Assembly: GCF_001282785.1 (NCBI RefSeq)
Contig: NZ_CVUA01000001.1
Location: 1,860,001 to 1,924,000 of the forward strand
DNA: 64,000 nucleotides
Direction of reading: 5' to 3'
Source of the DNA: Halolamina sediminis
Lineage (GTDB): Archaea > Halobacteriota > Halobacteria > Halobacteriales > Haloferacaceae
Part shown: positions 34,822 through 42,849 of the stretch, piece after piece
How positions within the stretch are numbered: position 1 is the first letter of the stretch
Layout: every line of letters starts with the position of its first letter
Position numbers and translations under genes: made by a program
Notes under the pieces: model-generated
Database searches by the model: none
Told to the model about the DNA's origin: nothing
The model's input: only the letters and a program-made list of their open reading frames with translations

Positions 34822-34865
34822 CTGTTACCGGTACGTTGATGTGCTCGGCGACGGACGCTCGACCC

Positions 34866-35264
34866 ATGGCCGAGGACGCCGACAACGAGACGGTACAGGT
34901 CAAGACGCGGGTACCCGCCCACCAGCGTGAGCGGTGGCGGGAGGCTGCCGACGAACTCGGGATGAGTCAGAGCGAGTTCGTCCGGACGATGGTACAGGCG
35001 GGCCGGAGCGGCTTCGAGCCGGCCGACGAGCCGGGGGGGACGAGCAACCCCGAGAAAGGCAGTCCTTCGGGCTCGAACCCCAGGGGTGACACCCTCGAAA
35101 CGCGTGTCCACGAAGTCCTCTCTTCAGAGGAGGCCGTCGGCTGGGACGAACTGGTCGACGCGGTGCTGGGCGACTTCGAAGATCGGCTCGACCGGATCAC
35201 ACAGGAGTCAGAGCAGATCCGCTACAGCGGCAGGGACGGGGGGTACGTGCTCGATGGCGAGTAG
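34866..35264 (+). CDS. DUF5805-type ribbon-helix-helix protein
   Basis: The 132-residue protein has a ribbon-helix-helix N-terminus (VQVKTRVPAHQRERWREAAD followed by ELGMSQSEFVRTMVQAGR), a Gly/Ser/Pro linker and a C-terminal winged-helix-like part (VHEVLSSEEAVGWDELVDAV). It matches the haloarchaeal DUF5805 family as I know it. Proteins of this fold bind DNA as dimers. The start is the ATG at 34866; a longer frame to 34836 adds unlikely residues. Its end overlaps the integrase gene by 11 bases, so the two are co-translated, and it may regulate or assist the recombinase. Confidence 0.78.
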   Translation: MAEDADNETVQVKTRVPAHQRERWREAADELGMSQSEFVRTMVQAGRSGFEPADEPGGTSNPEKGSPSGSNPRGDTLETRVHEVLSSEEAVGWDELVDAVLGDFEDRLDRITQESEQIRYSGRDGGYVLDGE

Positions 35265-36285
35265 GTCTCCCGACGCCGAGGTGGCCGACCCGGTCAACTA
35301 CTACCTCGAAGATATGGAGATGCACGGTCGGGCCGAGCGCACCCGCGACGCCTACGAACGAGTGCTTCGGGGGTTCGCCGAGTTCCTCGAAAGTCGGTCC
35401 ACCGATCCCGGATCCGCCGGCCACCGGGACTGTCTGGCGTGGCTCCACTCCCTGCGGTCGGAGCTGTCGCCGAGCACCGTCGCCACCTACGCCACGACGG
35501 TCAATCGCTTCTACGACTACATGAACCGGGTGGGCGCCTTCGAGGAGAACCCCATGGCGCTGGTGATGGAGGAGATGGACGAGTCGATCGAGAAAGACCC
35601 CGAGCGTCGGGACGTCGACGTGGCGACGATGGGGGAGTTCCTCGGTCGGATCTCTCACCCGCTCCATCACGCGATCGTCCTGACGCTGTTGAAAACCGGG
35701 ATGCGCGTCGGCGAGCTGTGTAACCTCGACTACCGGGACCTGCGACTCGCCGAGCCCGGCCTCGAAGGGTACGACCTCGACGGCCGGCCGCAGCTCGACG
35801 GCCGTGGCGACGCGATATACGTCGACAGCGCGCCCGCACGCGGGGAGGAGTACAACGGTGAGGTCCGCGAGGAGTCGAACAAGCGTAAGCGGTCGACGGT
35901 GATCCCCGTCGACGACGAACTCCGGCGCGGACTCCGGCGCTGGCTGGCGATCCGGCCGGACTCGCCGTCGCCGGCGGAGCCGTTGTTCCTCTCGACCGCG
36001 GGCGACTGGGGGGAACGGCTCACCGCACGGGCGGTCAGACACTACGTCCGGAACTACGCCGAGGAGATGGGCTGGTACGAGCCCGGCGCGGGAGCGGGCG
36101 AGAACGTCACCCCCCACTACTTCCGGCACTTCTTCACCACGCACCTCCGTGATCGTACCGGCGATCGCGGCGTCGTGAAGTACCTCCGAGGGGACGTGGC
36201 CAGCGACGTGATCGACACCTACACCCACAACTGGGGGGACCAAGTCCGAGAGACGTACGTCGCGAACATCTACCGGTTCGATTGA
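35254..36285 (+). CDS. XerC/D-type tyrosine recombinase
   Basis: A 343-residue tyrosine recombinase. An N-terminal SAM-like domain (YYLEDMEMHGRAERTRDAYE, LSPSTVATYATTVNRFYDYM) precedes the catalytic domain with R151 (TGMRVGELCNL), H288 and R291 (HYFRH) and the nucleophile Y323 (IDTYTH). The second His/Trp position is Asp in LRGD, as in several haloarchaeal relatives that I recall. The paired DUF5805 gene is a recurrent chromosomal arrangement, so this is more likely a housekeeping or Xer-like recombinase than a prophage integrase. No phage structural genes lie nearby. Confidence 0.87.
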   Translation: MASRSPDAEVADPVNYYLEDMEMHGRAERTRDAYERVLRGFAEFLESRSTDPGSAGHRDCLAWLHSLRSELSPSTVATYATTVNRFYDYMNRVGAFEENPMALVMEEMDESIEKDPERRDVDVATMGEFLGRISHPLHHAIVLTLLKTGMRVGELCNLDYRDLRLAEPGLEGYDLDGRPQLDGRGDAIYVDSAPARGEEYNGEVREESNKRKRSTVIPVDDELRRGLRRWLAIRPDSPSPAEPLFLSTAGDWGERLTARAVRHYVRNYAEEMGWYEPGAGAGENVTPHYFRHFFTTHLRDRTGDRGVVKYLRGDVASDVIDTYTHNWGDQVRETYVANIYRFD

Positions 36286-36312
36286 GCGACGAGCAGCGAA
36301 CACGTAAATCGT

Positions 36313-36324
36313 ATATCGCGATAT
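36313..36324 (+). promoter_or_regulatory. 12-bp perfect palindrome ATATCGCGATAT
   Basis: The palindrome ATATCGCGATAT lies 28 bases after the integrase stop and directly upstream of the propeller-lipoprotein gene. It overlaps the only TATA-like sequence available to that gene. It shares its core with the dyad at 33167. Confidence 0.38.
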
Positions 36325-36372
36325 CGAATGCGGCGGGAGAAGATTCAACTTCGCCCCGCCACGAGAGCGGCC

Positions 36373-37542
36373 GTGCCCTCCCGCAGAGCGTTCCTCGCGG
36401 CCGCAGGCGCCAGTGTCGGCCTCGCCGGTTGCGTCTCAGGTGGTCTCCCGAACGGAGAACTCGACAGTGTCGGCGGCGAGTGGCGAATGGACGGTCGCGA
36501 CGCGACCCATACACGACGCGTCGAAGACGGACCCAACGACCCCACGACGGTCTGGGGGCGAGAGCTGGACGGCACGCGGGCCGCCGGAACGCCCGCGCTC
36601 GCCGACGAACGACTGTACGTTCCTGCGGACGCCGTGACGCCAGAGTCGCGCTCCTTCAATCGGCTCTACGCCCTGGGTGCACGGACCGGCGAGACGTACT
36701 GGTGGGCGCCGCTCCGGATCGACCTCAACGGCCCGCCGGCAGTCGTCGGCGACCGTATTCTCGTCAGTGGGAAACGATCGCTCGAACGCGGTCGAGTGGT
36801 CTGCTTCGGATCGCGTTACGGCGAGGAAGAGTGGCTGTACGACATCGACGCTCGCCTGACCGCACCGCCGACCGTCGCAGGCGGCGTCGCCTACGTTCCG
36901 GACTGGACCGGTACCGTCCACGCGCTGTGGGTCGCGGACGGGTCGGTGCTGTGGTCGCGCCGGATCCAAGACTCGGTCGACCAGGGGAACACGACGTTCA
37001 CGACTCCGGCCGCAGTCGACGGCGACACGCTGTACGTCGGCTCGAACTCCGGGGTGACGGGGATCGTCGCGCTGAGAACCGACGACGGCGGGGAGCAGTG
37101 GCGCGCGGAGACCAACCCCGTCACTGGCGGGCCGGTGGTCCACGACGACCTGCTGCTCATCCAGAGCTACGGACTCGTCGTCGCGTACGGGACCGACGGC
37201 GAGCGGCGCTGGGGGTTCAATCTACTTAACGGCGGCCACCAGCCAATGGCCGTCGACGACGGGCACGTCTACGCTGCCAGCCCGGAGATCCTCTACGCGA
37301 TCACCCACGACGGGGAGCGATCGTGGACCTACGAGCGATCTGATGGGCGAGCCGGTGTCCCCACGGTCGTCGATGACAGTGTTCTCCTCCGCGGGGAGGA
37401 CCGACTGACGGCGCTCTCAGCAACGACGGGGGAGGAGCAGTGGTCCAGATCGACCGAGGGGGTAGGGGACGTCGTCGCGACCCCGGAAGCGCTGTTCGTC
37501 ACTGGAGACGGTGGACGGCTACTGGCGTTGGGCGAGCCCTGA
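36373..37542 (+). CDS. PQQ-like beta-propeller lipoprotein, Tat-exported
   Basis: The N-terminus VPSRRAFLAAAGASVGLAGC has a twin-arginine motif and a lipobox, so the protein should be exported by Tat and lipid-anchored outside. The mature 370 residues are outer-membrane BamB/PQQ-dehydrogenase-like propeller blades (LYALGARTGETYWW, VHALWVADGSVLWSRRI, IVALRTDDGGEQWRAE). I chose the GTG at 36373 because it yields a normal signal peptide. An ATG at 36328 in the same frame would add 15 residues and lies too close to the TATA-like palindrome. Specific function unknown; no quinoprotein active site can be claimed. Confidence 0.8.
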   Translation: MPSRRAFLAAAGASVGLAGCVSGGLPNGELDSVGGEWRMDGRDATHTRRVEDGPNDPTTVWGRELDGTRAAGTPALADERLYVPADAVTPESRSFNRLYALGARTGETYWWAPLRIDLNGPPAVVGDRILVSGKRSLERGRVVCFGSRYGEEEWLYDIDARLTAPPTVAGGVAYVPDWTGTVHALWVADGSVLWSRRIQDSVDQGNTTFTTPAAVDGDTLYVGSNSGVTGIVALRTDDGGEQWRAETNPVTGGPVVHDDLLLIQSYGLVVAYGTDGERRWGFNLLNGGHQPMAVDDGHVYAASPEILYAITHDGERSWTYERSDGRAGVPTVVDDSVLLRGEDRLTALSATTGEEQWSRSTEGVGDVVATPEALFVTGDGGRLLALGEP

Positions 37543-37561
37543 GCGGTCGCGAGAAGGGTTC

Positions 37562-38188
37562 TCAGGCGATATCCCGGGAGGTGTCGATGTTGACGCTCTC
37601 GGCCAGCCGGAGCTTGATCGGCTCGGAGAGGGCCTTCCCGCCGCGGAACTTGGGGATCACGAGGCGGTTCTCCACCTCGGCGTTTGTGACGGTCGTCTGC
37701 AGGTCGAACACGACGTCTGCGACGTGGGCGGTCAGGTCACGATGGTTCGGCACGTCGACGCCGTTCAGCCCGTGGAGGATCGCGACGCCGCCGGTGTTGA
37801 CCATCACGGTCTGGAGTTCGTTGAGGAAGCGCCGGTAGCGCCCCCGGTCGTAGCGCTCCAGCGCGTCGACCACGTCGACGATCAGCGTCGCTTCCTCGGG
37901 CAGCGTACCGATCAAGCGGTTCGCCCGGTCGAGCGGTGCGTCACCGCCCACATCGCGGACCGTCGGATCGCCCGTCCGGGTAGTCGTCCGGTCGATCGCG
38001 TCGGTCACGGCCTGATCGGAGCGGATGGTCGTGAGATAGAGGGTCTGTCGCTCGGCGGTGAGTTCGTAGAGGAACAGCTCCGACTGGCTGGCGGGTTCGG
38101 CGGAGAGCAGCACGATCGAGCCCGCCGGGAGGCCGCCCTCGATCTCGCGGTCGAGGACGTTGATGCCGGTCGAGAGCCGTCTCGCCAT
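37562..38188 (-). CDS. RAD55/KaiC-like protein without a Walker A motif
   Basis: The 208-residue protein has the RecA-like opening RRLSTGINVLDREIEGGLPAGSIVLLSA and a Walker B-like ATLIVDVVDALERYDRGRYR. Where a GxxGSGKT loop is expected it reads AEPASQSELF, so normal ATP binding seems lost. Such RAD55-like regulators are frequent in haloarchaea. The ATG at 38188 (MARRLSTGIN) is preferred to 38215. It converges on the propeller lipoprotein and follows the MinD-like gene on the same strand (53-base gap). Confidence 0.68.
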   Translation of the reverse strand: MARRLSTGINVLDREIEGGLPAGSIVLLSAEPASQSELFLYELTAERQTLYLTTIRSDQAVTDAIDRTTTRTGDPTVRDVGGDAPLDRANRLIGTLPEEATLIVDVVDALERYDRGRYRRFLNELQTVMVNTGGVAILHGLNGVDVPNHRDLTAHVADVVFDLQTTVTNAEVENRLVIPKFRGGKALSEPIKLRLAESVNIDTSRDIA

Positions 38189-38241
38189 GAACTCTGATAC
38201 TGGTTTGTGGACCAAAAGCGTTCCGTGCAGCTGTCAGGCGC

Positions 38242-38832
38242 TCACAACGACGTCGTCGCGTCGAGGAGCGCGGCCGCGGCCGCCTCGTACCGCTCGCGGA
38301 CCCGCCGGTCGTCGAGTGGTCGACCCGCGGCGTCGGGAACGACGCCGAGGAGCGGACAGCCGAGCAGTTCCGCCACGTTCGGCGGACGGGCGAGCGTGCG
38401 GGTGAGGACCGCTCCGAGGACGGGCGTGCCGACCGCGCGGGCCATCGACGCTGTCTTAGCAGCGTCCCGCAGCGCCGGTGCACAAGCAGTGCTCACCAGC
38501 ACGACGCCGTCGGCGATCCGGAGCGGCGTCGCGGCGTCGACACCCGCACCAGCGGGCGTGTCGACGAGCGTGTGGGCGTCGGCCTCCACCCGGAGGCGTT
38601 CGAGGCACTGATCGAGCGAGTCGGGACGATCCTCCGGCGTGGGAAGGACACGACAGTCGTGTGCCGGACAGACGTGGGGCCTCTCGTCGGCGGGAACGCC
38701 GGCGAGCGCGTGGAGGTTCGGCATGTCGCAGTCGGCATCGACGACCAACGGGCGGTCGGGGAGGGCAGCGGCGAGGCCGAGCGCGGTCGTGGTCTTCCCG
38801 ACGCCGCCCTTGCCGCCAGCGATCGCGAGCAT
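38242..38832 (-). CDS. MinD/ParA-type ATPase
   Basis: A 196-residue deviant-Walker ATPase: MLAIAGGKGGVGKTTTALGL carries the signature Lys of KGGxGKT, followed by PLVVDADCDMPNLHALAG and TLVDTPAGAG. Members of the MinD/ParA/Mrp family dimerise with ATP and position or load partners on membranes or DNA. It is shorter than cell-division MinD (about 260) and shows no clear C-terminal membrane-targeting helix, so the partner is unknown. Start ATG 38832 rather than 38886, since the P-loop strand begins right there. Confidence 0.82.
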   Translation of the reverse strand: MLAIAGGKGGVGKTTTALGLAAALPDRPLVVDADCDMPNLHALAGVPADERPHVCPAHDCRVLPTPEDRPDSLDQCLERLRVEADAHTLVDTPAGAGVDAATPLRIADGVVLVSTACAPALRDAAKTASMARAVGTPVLGAVLTRTLARPPNVAELLGCPLLGVVPDAAGRPLDDRRVRERYEAAAAALLDATTSL

Positions 38833-38921
38833 GGCGCTACTGGTCGCGGTTTCCGACAAAAGCTCTCGGGTGAGAAGTGGCCGCAATCAGTCCTGACAGA
38901 CGGCGACTCTCCGTGTCGCAG

Positions 38922-39293
38922 TCAGTCCTGACAGCAGCCGCCGGCCTCGCCACCGAAGTCGACGACGAGCTCGGAGGAGATCGCGTCGTTCACCGCATCG
39001 AGGCGTGCCTGAAACGCCTCCTGGGCCTCGAGGAACTCCGCCATCTCGGGCAGCGAGTGAAGCTCGTGCTGGGCCTGTCGGACCTCGTCGACCAGCTCCT
39101 GATCGGCCTCGCCGGTCTTCCGAGCAGTCGTGAGTTCGGCCCGGAGCGACTCGAACTGCTCGATGCGCTGCTGGGCCTCCTCGCTCGCCTCGACGGCGCG
39201 TTTGGCTGCCTCGAAGCGCTCGTACTCGTCGGTGGCGGCGATGCGTTCGCCGAGTTCGGCACCGAGATCCTCGACGGTCTTGGCGACGCTCAT
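38922..39293 (-). CDS. YlbF-family helical protein with C-terminal Cys pair
   Basis: The 123-residue all-helical protein (MSVAKTVEDLGAELGERIAA, then AVEASEEAQQRIEQFESLRA) matches the YlbF/YmcA family. It ends GGEAGGCCQD. In Bacillus the related YlbF-YmcA-YaaT complex binds Fe-S clusters and affects RNase Y; no such role is established for archaea. The terminal vicinal cysteines could bind metal or iron-sulphur. It is transcribed alone, divergent from the exchanger gene. Confidence 0.75.
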   Translation of the reverse strand: MSVAKTVEDLGAELGERIAATDEYERFEAAKRAVEASEEAQQRIEQFESLRAELTTARKTGEADQELVDEVRQAQHELHSLPEMAEFLEAQEAFQARLDAVNDAISSELVVDFGGEAGGCCQD

Positions 39294-39388
39294 ACTCGGA
39301 ATTGGTGACGGGCAGATTTAGGGCTACCGACTGCGGCTCCCGACCCTCGCCCGGAGCCGTTTTGAGTGGCGCGTTTGAACGCCGGGCC

Positions 39389-40402
39389 ATGTCGGTGCTG
39401 CTCGCGGCGGTCGCGACGCTCGTGGCGACGGGAGTCGTCTGGAAAGGATCGGAGATGCTGGAGGAGGCGAGCGATCAGCTCTCGACGCACTACGGACTGC
39501 CGCCGGTGATACAGGGGTCCGTCGTCGCCGCGATCGGATCGAGCTTCCCGGAGCTGTCGATCGCGGTGCTGTCGGCCGTGCTCCACGGATCGTTCGACCT
39601 CGGAGTCGGCGCCGTTGTCGGGTCGGCAGTGTTCAACATCCTCGTCATTCCCGGCGTGGCGGCGCTGCTCTCCGAGGACGAGCTGAACGCCAGCCGCGAC
39701 GTGGTGTACAAGGAGGCGCTGTTCTACATGCTCTCCGTCGCGGCGTTGCTGCTGGTGTTCTCGCTGGGCGTGATCTACTACCCCGCCGAGAGCTCGCGGC
39801 TGGCCGCGGAGATTCCGCCGTGGCTCGGGATGGTGCTCATCGGGCTCTACGGACTCTACGTGTTCATCCAGTACGCCGACACCGTAGAGTACGCCGCCGA
39901 GCCCCCAACAGAGTCCGTGAACGTCGCTCGACAGTGGGGCGCGCTCCTGCTCAGCCTCGCGCTCGTGCTCGTGGCAGTCGAGGGGTTCGTCTACGGCGCG
40001 GACGTGTTCGCCGCCGCCTTCGGCGTGCCGGAAGCAGTCTGGGGCCTGACCGTCGTCGCCGCCGCCACCTCGCTACCGGACACGCTGGTGTCGGTCCGGG
40101 CCGCCCGCGAGGGGCGGGGCGTGACCAGCCTCGGGAACGTGCTCGGGAGCAACGTGTTCGACCTACTCGTCGCCGTCCCCGCCGGGATCGTGCTCGCCGG
40201 CGGCGCGGTGATCAACTACGGGGTCGCTGTCCCGATGATGACGTTCCTCGTCGTGGCGACGGTCGCGCTGTTCACCGCGCTCCGGACGGATCTCCAGCTC
40301 AGCGACCGCGAGGCGTGGCTGCTGCTCGTGTTCTACGCGGTGTTCGTGGTGTGGATGCTGCTGGAGACGTTCGCCGTCCTCAACGTCGTCCCCGGGCTCT
40401 GA
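39389..40402 (+). CDS. Sodium/calcium exchanger family membrane protein
   Basis: The 337-residue protein has ten to eleven membrane helices and the two inverted alpha-repeats of the cation/Ca exchanger family: VIQGSVVAAIGSSFPELSIA with GAVVGSAVFNILVIPG, and GLTVVAAATSLPDTLVSVRA with GNVLGSNVFDLLVAVP. The GSSFPE and TSLPD helices hold the ion-binding acidic residues. It should exchange Na+ or H+ against Ca2+ or a similar cation at the membrane. Start ATG 39389; the open frame upstream is not protein-like. Confidence 0.9.
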   Translation: MSVLLAAVATLVATGVVWKGSEMLEEASDQLSTHYGLPPVIQGSVVAAIGSSFPELSIAVLSAVLHGSFDLGVGAVVGSAVFNILVIPGVAALLSEDELNASRDVVYKEALFYMLSVAALLLVFSLGVIYYPAESSRLAAEIPPWLGMVLIGLYGLYVFIQYADTVEYAAEPPTESVNVARQWGALLLSLALVLVAVEGFVYGADVFAAAFGVPEAVWGLTVVAAATSLPDTLVSVRAAREGRGVTSLGNVLGSNVFDLLVAVPAGIVLAGGAVINYGVAVPMMTFLVVATVALFTALRTDLQLSDREAWLLLVFYAVFVVWMLLETFAVLNVVPGL

Positions 40403-40424
40403 TCGACCGGACGACCGTGGCGGG

Positions 40425-41069
40425 CTACGCCTGTTCCTCGACGAACGCCTGCACCGCGTCGAGTTCGTCCGGGCCGATCCCGTGACCGCCCTCGAACGTG
40501 CCGAACGTCACGGCTGCGCCGGCCTCGCGCATCCCCTCCGCGGCCGCCTCCGAGCGACTGGCGGGGATGATCTGATCGGCCGCGCCGGCGGCGACGAACA
40601 CGGGTTTGCCCTCGATCCCGTCCGGCGAGCGGCCGGCGTGGGAGTCGGCGAGGTAGCCGTGGTGGGCGGCGACCCACGCGAACGTGTCGGGCTGTTCGAG
40701 CACCAGCGAGAGGCTGGTGATCGCGCCCTGACTGAACCCCAGCAGGCCGAGGCTGTCGGCGTCGAGGTCGTAGGCGTCGATCGCGGCGTCGACGGACTCG
40801 GCGACCACGTCGAGGCTGCGCCGGAACCCATCGGGGTCGGGCTGGCTCGACTCGAGGCCGCCGCCGGAGAGGTCGAGATCGTACCACGTGTAGCCGCCAC
40901 GCAGGCGGTCCGGCGCGCGGAAGCTGACGACGTGACGGTCGCCGGGCAGGCGGTCCGCGATGGGGAGGAGGTCCTGTTCGTCGGCGCCGCGGCCGTGGAG
41001 AACGAACAAAGCGTTACCGGTGGGGTTGTCGGGCTCGCGGTGGACGTGTTCGAGCGGGATGTCGGTCAT
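40425..41069 (-). CDS. Phospholipase/carboxylesterase-type alpha/beta hydrolase
   Basis: A 214-residue esterase of the YpfH/carboxylesterase 2 type. FVLHGRGADEQDLLPIADRL is the oxyanion-hole strand, GLLGFSQGAITSL holds the nucleophile Ser, AAGAADQIIPA the acidic residue and EGGHGIGPDEL the His. It probably hydrolyses short acyl esters in the cytoplasm; substrate unknown. Start ATG 41069 (MTDIPLEHVH). It lies 58 bases downstream of the exchanger stop region on the opposite strand (convergent). Confidence 0.88.
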   Translation of the reverse strand: MTDIPLEHVHREPDNPTGNALFVLHGRGADEQDLLPIADRLPGDRHVVSFRAPDRLRGGYTWYDLDLSGGGLESSQPDPDGFRRSLDVVAESVDAAIDAYDLDADSLGLLGFSQGAITSLSLVLEQPDTFAWVAAHHGYLADSHAGRSPDGIEGKPVFVAAGAADQIIPASRSEAAAEGMREAGAAVTFGTFEGGHGIGPDELDAVQAFVEEQA

Positions 41070-41126
41070 TGGGAGTGGGTTGTCGGGGCACGCGTTTGAA
41101 CGTCTCCCTCGCGGCACGTCGGCGGG

Positions 41127-42692
41127 CTACCCGAGACGCCGGAGGAGGTAGGCAAGGAGGAAGACGGCCGCCGAGCCGCCGACCGGGGCGGCGTATCCGG
41201 GCGCGCCGATCGTGAGCACGGCCGCCGCGACGGCCGACCCGCCGGCGAGCACCGCGTATCCGAGAGCCGGGTCGCCGGCGCCGCGGTCAGCGGGCGGCTT
41301 GGTTCGGACCGTCAGCTCCCCACGTTCGAGCTGGTCCAGCGTCCGGTCGAGTCTGGTGGGGAGTCTAGCCATCGCGGGCACCGACTGCCGGGCGTCGGCC
41401 AGCGAGTCCTCGACCATCGCGGCGAGCTCGCTCTCGATCAGCCCCTGTTCGAGCAGGAACGTCCGGACGGCCGCGAGGAAGTCGAACTCCGGATCGAGCT
41501 GCCGACAGACGCCCTCGCCGACGGTGCCGACACGAACGAGCAACATCACGTCGGGCGGGATGCGGAACGGGAACTCCCGGAGCGACGTGATGAGTTCGGT
41601 GATGATGGTTCGCCACGTGACCTCCGACCGTCCGGCGAGGTTCTCGATGACGAGTTCGAGCACGCGCCTGACCTCGGCGCGGTCGACGCCGCGTTCGAAA
41701 ACGTCGAGCGCGATCAGCGCGTCGACGAGCCCGTCGGTGTCCCGCTGGACCAGCGCCCGATAGAGGTCGACGATGTCGTCCTGTGTCGTCGCCGGGAGCC
41801 GTTCGCTCATCCCGAAGTCGAAGATCAGCAGCCGGCCGTCCTCGGTGACCGCGAGGTTGCCCGGGTGCGGGTCGGCGTGAAACACGCCGTCGACCAGCCC
41901 CATCTCCAGGTAGATCTCCGTGATCCACGTCGCCATCTCGTGTGGCCCGACGTCGACGCCGTCGAACGCGTCGTCGTCGGTCACCTTCCGGCCGGTCAGG
42001 TACTCCATGGCGAGCACGCGCTCCGAGGAGAGCTCCTCGTAGCCGGCGGGGATCACGACGCGGTCGTCGTCGGCGAAGTTCGTCCGGATGTCGTCCATGA
42101 TCGCCCGCTCCCGGGCGAAGTCGAGCTCGTCGATGATGACTTCCTCGAAGTCGTCGGCGACGTTCCGAACCGAGTACCGCTGTCGCTCGTCGAGAAACGG
42201 GGTGACCAGCGGGAGCAGCCCCCGGATCACCCGGAGGTCGCGCTCGATCAGGGGCTTGAGCCCCGGCCGGCGAACTTTCAGAGCGATCCGCTCGTCGCCG
42301 TAGGCGACCGTGTAGACGAACGCGAGCGAGCCGCCGGCGACCCGTTCGAGCGTCGACAGGTCGAGCTCGTCGCCGAGCTCCGCCTCGAGGACCGTCCGCG
42401 GATCGCCCCCGACGTCCTCGGGTATCTCGTCCTGGAGAGTCCCGAACACGTCGGCGTACGTCGGCGGAACGATGTCCGGGCGCGTCGAGAGCACCTGCCC
42501 GATCTTGACGAACGCCGGGCCGAGCGCCACCATCGTGTCCCGGATGCGCTCGGCCCGCCGGCGGTGGCTCTGCTCGCTCACCTGCCGGGCGGGGCCGAAC
42601 AGGAGGAACCGCCGGCGGTCACGGAGGAAGCTGACCGCGAAGGGGAGAAACCGGAGAACGACGAGCAGGTACCGCCTGACGAGCCCGATCAT
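41127..42692 (-). CDS. ABC1/UbiB-family atypical kinase
   Basis: The 521-residue protein shows the UbiB family marks: MVALGPAFVKIGQVLSTRPD (the KxGQ motif), an Ala-rich nucleotide loop AGGSLAFVYT with the Lys in IALKVRRPG, and the catalytic HADPHPGN and FDFGM. One or two C-terminal membrane helices (about 470-520) anchor it. In bacteria and mitochondria the family supports quinone biosynthesis; in haloarchaea this would relate to menaquinone or lipid homeostasis, which is inference. Start ATG 42692. It is divergent from ileS with 157 bases between. Confidence 0.9.
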   Translation of the reverse strand: MIGLVRRYLLVVLRFLPFAVSFLRDRRRFLLFGPARQVSEQSHRRRAERIRDTMVALGPAFVKIGQVLSTRPDIVPPTYADVFGTLQDEIPEDVGGDPRTVLEAELGDELDLSTLERVAGGSLAFVYTVAYGDERIALKVRRPGLKPLIERDLRVIRGLLPLVTPFLDERQRYSVRNVADDFEEVIIDELDFARERAIMDDIRTNFADDDRVVIPAGYEELSSERVLAMEYLTGRKVTDDDAFDGVDVGPHEMATWITEIYLEMGLVDGVFHADPHPGNLAVTEDGRLLIFDFGMSERLPATTQDDIVDLYRALVQRDTDGLVDALIALDVFERGVDRAEVRRVLELVIENLAGRSEVTWRTIITELITSLREFPFRIPPDVMLLVRVGTVGEGVCRQLDPEFDFLAAVRTFLLEQGLIESELAAMVEDSLADARQSVPAMARLPTRLDRTLDQLERGELTVRTKPPADRGAGDPALGYAVLAGGSAVAAAVLTIGAPGYAAPVGGSAAVFLLAYLLRRLG

Positions 42693-42849
42693 CTCACCGC
42701 GACACCGGCCGGCAACACTCCGTCCTGCTGTCCATGCCCGACGGTTCGGGCATACGACCAATAAATACTGGGCCGGGAGCCGCCGGGCGGTCCGACACCG
42801 AGACTGCGGGACCACCGGGTTGATAAGCGACCCAACACAGCCAACGAGT

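Noticed and set aside
35254-36285. Prophage or integrative element boundary at the integrase
   Set aside because: No phage genes, att-like direct repeats or tRNA target lie nearby, and the DUF5805 pairing suggests a resident chromosomal recombinase.
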